Below the pieces are notes generated by a model. The model saw only the letters and a program-made list of their open reading frames with translations. It had not been told where the DNA came from and did no database searches. Source: Bactrocera neohumeralis (Eukaryota; Arthropoda; Insecta; Diptera; Tephritidae). Taken from it: 64,000 nt of DNA. A program made the translations under genes and the position numbers. The DNA lies in contig NC_065923.1 in assembly GCF_024586455.1 (NCBI RefSeq), positions 5,459,501-5,523,500 of the forward strand, read 5' to 3'. Numbering within the stretch: position 1 is the stretch's first letter; the number at the start of each line of letters is the position of its first letter. Below, piece after piece: positions 60,597-64,000 of this stretch.

Positions 60597-61640
60597 AAAC
60601 ATATTCAGTAACCCTACAGTCATTGAACAAACAGCATCATATTTTTTCATTGTGTTGAAAATATCAAATTTTGTACCGAAAAATGATGATTTGCGGAAAG
60701 CATTAGTTTTTTGTTGCCATTTGAAGAAAAGCGCTGCAGAGTCGCATCAAACGCTTGTCAAGGCATAAGGTGATCATGCTCTAACAAAAGCAACAAGCAA
60801 AAGATGGTTTCAAGGGTTCAGAGGTAATGATTTTGATGTGAGAAATGCATAACGTGAAAGACCACCAAAAAAGCTCAGTGTCTCCAAACTGCAAGCAATA
60901 TTGGATGAAGATGATACTTTGAGCCAAAAGCAAATGGCAGCCATGTTAAATGTTCCACAACAAATAACTACAGACCGTTTGGAAGCTACAAGAAAGATTC
61001 AAAAGTGTGGAAAATGGGTGCCACATGAATTGAATGAAAGACAACTGGAAATACTTGTGAAATTTTAATATAAAGTCATGAAAGAAAATCAGTTTTACAT
61101 CGAATTGTCACTGCCAATTAAAAATGGATTTATTTTAAAAATTCTAAGCGGAGAAAATCCCCGGTTAAGCCCGGACAACCATTAACATCGACTGCACAAA
61201 AAGATTGATTTGGTAAGAAGGCAATGCTCTGTATTTGTTGGGACCAGAAGGGTATAGTTTATCATGAGCTTCTTAAACCTGGTGAAATTGTTAATACTAA
61301 TCGTTACAGACAACAAATGATCAAGTTGAATCATGCATTGATCGAAAAACGACTAGAATGAACCAGCGGACACCGCAAAGTTATTTTGTTACACGACAAT
61401 GCACCTGAATACAAAGCAAAATCGGTTCAGGATACAATCGAAGTACTTGGCTGGAAGGTGCTACCGCAATCGCCGTATCCAGCAGACTTGGCCCCTTTCG
61501 TTTTTCATTTATTTTCATAGTTGGGACACACATTGACTGAACAACACTTCGATTCCTACGCAGAAGTCGAAAATTGGGGGGTTGGTTGCTTCACAAACCA
61601 CAAATTTGTCAATACTTTGAATTTCTTTTTTTGCTTTCCC
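60597..61640 (+). mobile_element. Mariner relic, mauritiana (Mos1-like) lineage
   Basis: Blocks in order: LRKALVFCCHLKKSAAESHQ (60694-60755), KRWFQGFRGNDFDVRNA, RERPPKKLSVSKLQAILDED, TLSQKQMAAMLNVPQQ, KIQKCGKWVPHELNERQLE. Next is HRIVTAN-stop-KWIYF (the catalytic TGDE lost), then the frames for LLKPGE, RYRQQMIKLNHALIEKR, VILLHDNAPEYKAKSVQDTI (second Asp kept), and YPADLAPFVFHLF, where the third catalytic Asp is Val. The gene is inactivated by substitutions, stops and frameshifts. The resemblance to Mos1-type transposases is close across the whole length. Confidence 0.87.
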
Positions 61641-61654
61641 ATTCAAAATTAATA

Positions 61655-61965
61655 TTTCATAAGTGATCAGCGGGACTAGTCCATTTAGGCATGCTCTTCC
61701 GTCTGTATATAACCGAACTAGTCCCTCACCTTTTGATTTATAGATCTCAAATTGTACACACATTCTCAGCAAGAAGCTGCTCATTAGTCTGATCCGATAA
61801 TATAGTAACTCTATAATATACAGCTAGCATACAAACTGATCGGTCAATTGTTTTGATCGTTTTTTATATTTGACAAGATATCTTTACGAAATTTTTTCAA
61901 GGTAACTCTACTTGTTGAGATCGTACCACTATAGCATATAGCTGCCATACAAGCTAACTAAACAA
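61655..61965 (-). repeat. Repeat family A fragment, reverse orientation
   Basis: CCGTCTGTATATAACCGAAC, CTAGTCCCTCA and AAGAAGCTGCTCATTAGTCT are the complement of the A family 3' half, and TATAGCATATAGCTGCCATA the complement of its upstream repeat. It directly follows the Mos1-like mariner. Confidence 0.72.
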
Positions 61966-62240
61966 AATCAAACGAAGTTAATGCTTTTCCTTGTTCTAAT
62001 AAAATTGACGATACGAAATCGCTTATTTTCGAAACTTATATTCGTGAGAGAAGTTTTTTCTGCCGTTACAAGGAATTCGATTCTCGTAGATGTACTGATT
62101 TTACCAAATAATTTGGAATACTATACTTACAATACTTTGATCATTCAGTCGTAAATGGTGAAATGTCATAACTGGCCAAAAATGTTTGATGTTAAAAGCA
62201 AGATAAATATTTTCCAAATTTTTTCTGTTTTTATTAGAAA

Positions 62241-62788
62241 AAACAAGAAAAAACGTTAACTTCGGCTGCACCGAAGCTAATATACCCTTCACAGGTGCAT
62301 TTCTTTTAGTAACTATGTGTTCAGTTTGTATGGAAGCTATATGCTATAGTAATCCGATCTGAACAATTTTTTCGGAGATTACATTGTTGCCTTAGAAAAT
62401 AATCTGTACCAAATTTGGTGAAGATACATTGTCAAATGTGAAAGTTTTCCATACAAGAACTTGATTCCGATCGTTCAGTTTGTATGGCAGCTATATGCTA
62501 TAGTGGTCCGATATCGGCCGTTACGACAAATGAGCAGCTTCTTGAAGAGAAAATGATGTTTGCAAAATTTCAAAAGGATATCTTAAAAACTGAAGGACTA
62601 GTTCGTATACATATGTATATACAGACAGACGAACGGACAGACGGACAGAGAGACAGACGGACATGGCTAAATCGACTCAGCTCAACATACTGATCATTTA
62701 TATATATACTTTGTAGGGTCTCTGACGATTCCTTCTGGGTGTTACAAACTTCGTGACAAACTTAATATACCCTGTTCAGGGTATAAAT
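62241..62788 (+). repeat. Repeat family A, full-length reference copy, 548 bp
   Basis: Begins AAACAAGAAAAAACGTTAAC, then a near-palindrome CTTCGGCTGCACCGAAG (62260-62276) and TATACCCTTCACAGG. Two internal copies of GTTTGTATGG(A/C)AGCTATATG occur at 62326 and 62477. A GACGGACA-type run lies at 62622-62664, then ACATGGCTAAATCGACTCAG and GGTGTTACAAACTTCGTGAC, and it ends CCTGTTCAGGGTATAA. The TATACCC and GGGTATA ends are inverted. The architecture (hairpin, GTCY-type microsatellite, conserved 3' core) resembles mini-me/DINE repeats of Diptera, thought to be non-autonomous Helitron-like elements. Confidence 0.8.
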
Positions 62789-62789
62789 A

Positions 62790-64000
62790 TTAGAACTTCG
62801 GAAAAATATATATTAATATATATAGTATTATATATTTTTTATAGTGCCTTTAAACTAAACTAATAGTCTAATAAAAGCATGTTCCTCTCCAATTTAGTAA
62901 TAATAAATAATGTAAATAACATTTTCCTCATAGAATACAATAATATTTTGTAAGACCAAATTGAAAAGATACTGCTGAATAAGCCACCGAGCATTCAACT
63001 CATACTAGAAAATCGGCGAAGCGTATAAACTTGCATAAACACATTACACTTAAAAAATATAAAAAATACGAGTAAAACCAGCGGAATATTTGGAAAGCAT
63101 GCAAATAAAATGCGAATTGCGAAAAGTGATTTGTGAATTGTGATCTGCGCGCTGTGCACTACGAGCCGTAAGCTGTTAGCTGCGCGATGCCCATAAATTC
63201 CGATGCGTCTTTCGCACTTTCATAGCCAGCAGTGGCACGCGAGTCGGACATTCAATACCGCCATTTAAATTTCCTCCGCTGTGTTCTGGCAGCGCTTGCC
63301 TTAACCCCCTTTTTCAGCTGGCGATTTTTGCATACATTTTTGTCGCGACAAGTTTGTCGTGTTACAACAATTTTTCCATCATCGCTTGACACCGGGCTTG
63401 CCTTTGCGACTGCGAAAATGTTGCAAATAGAATAAAGTAAACGAGAAATGTGACAATGTAAATTTGCGGACATTTTATATTCCCTACACGCAGTGGACCC
63501 CCAAACACAAGCCTCAATTATTGCAACAACAATGTCTGCCCATAAATTTGAAATTCAAGAAGTTGCTATAGAATATGTATAAATGTCGCTATGCAGTGTA
63601 TTCCATTATTTGTGCGTTTGAAAATCTTTCGCTGGCACACAAGGCTGATGGGTATAGCTTTATGACAACGAGCTGAAACTAGAATTTATCATTTTATTTG
63701 GCCTCTATGCATTCGCGATTGCTTTTGATGCGAAAATTATAGACTTGCTACAGCAACAATAACAATAACAATAACGGTGCCAGTAATGCAATGTCAGTGT
63801 CAATGCGAATGCGAATGAGAAGTGCTGGTGCCAGCGCCAAAGCCCCAATCGAATTCCATATTCGCACAAAAACCGACAGCGCGGCGATTTTCACTTTTTA
63901 TACAAAATACCACACACCCACACGCATCCATACCATCATGTGTGTGGTGTGTGTTGCAGTTGCAGGAAAATTACAGATCATTTTATGCAGATATGGTCAA
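62790..64000. other. Unique sequence to the window edge, no gene seen
   Basis: AT-rich, then GC-richer from about 63140. Opposing frames at 63232-63435 (plus) and 63252-63473 (minus) lack domains. A run of TGCGAATGCGAATG-type short repeats lies near 63800. Confidence 0.4.

Noticed and set aside
1..64000. tRNA, rRNA, CRISPR, LTR retrotransposon or viral genes
   Set aside because: I looked for tRNA internal-promoter motifs, spaced short repeats, gag/pol protease or LTR pairs by eye and found none I could support; a covariance-model and LTR search would be needed to exclude them.

Overview
The window reads as AT-rich, repeat-dense nuclear DNA from a higher fly, most likely a tephritid-type fruit fly. 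This rests on several DD34D mariner lineages, jockey-like, R1/I-like and RTE-like LINE fragments, short interspersed repeats resembling dipteran mini-me/DINE elements (hairpin start, internal GACG/GACA runs), and fly-style CAA, TG and TATG microsatellites. The species cannot be fixed from sequence alone. No bacterial genes, CRISPR array, tRNA, rRNA or viral gene was found.

Only one convincing host-gene exon is present: 26680-28134 (+). It encodes the first 485 residues of a secreted protein (signal peptide, predicted coiled coil, then a long low-complexity Ser/Thr/Gln/Ala region) and ends at a phase-0 GTGAGT splice donor. I do not recognise the protein. No further exon could be supported in the remaining 36 kb, so this exon is probably followed by a very long first intron.

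Layout. 1-24.5 kb: decayed transposons in anonymous sequence: an RTE-type LINE tail (1.0-1.6 kb), R1/I-type LINE pieces (2.7 and 7.5 kb), a mariner split by a jockey LINE (11-12.1 kb), a Tc1/mariner relic (12.4-13.4 kb), a TTAA-flanked MITE (14.8-15.3 kb), a mariner with a repeat inside it (18.3-20.4 kb) and an RTE relic (23.6-24.5 kb). 24.5-28.2 kb: promoter-proximal sequence and the exon. 28.2-64 kb: the presumed intron or intergenic DNA, with a mariner nested in an interspersed repeat (29.2-30.8 kb), a repeat with a MITE nested in it (32.2-33.5 kb), further mariners (33.5, 38.7, 42.7, 46.4, 53.4, 55.7 and 60.6 kb), a complete-ended Tc1-like element with about 50 bp inverted repeats (51.4-52.9 kb), and a second TTAA MITE carrying a 16-bp palindrome (57.2-57.6 kb).

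Between the transposons are GC-richer islands (about 5.6-6.5, 16.4-17.9, 22.3-22.8, 24.9-25.7, 34.7-35.5, 41.2-41.8, 44.1-45.4, 47.1-47.6 and 50.2-50.9 kb) with open frames on both strands and CAA/CA-rich low complexity. They look like unique host non-coding DNA (regulatory or untranslated) rather than protein genes.

The most interesting non-transposon signal is a nearly identical 26-bp module at 25740-25765 and 41554-41579, both on the + strand. Each is preceded at exactly the same distance (31 nt) by a matching GC-rich 12-mer, and a weaker relative lies near 45404. This could be a duplicated core promoter or alternative first exon for the + strand gene. I found no self-contained novel biological system; the rest of the interest lies in transposon nesting and deletion derivatives.
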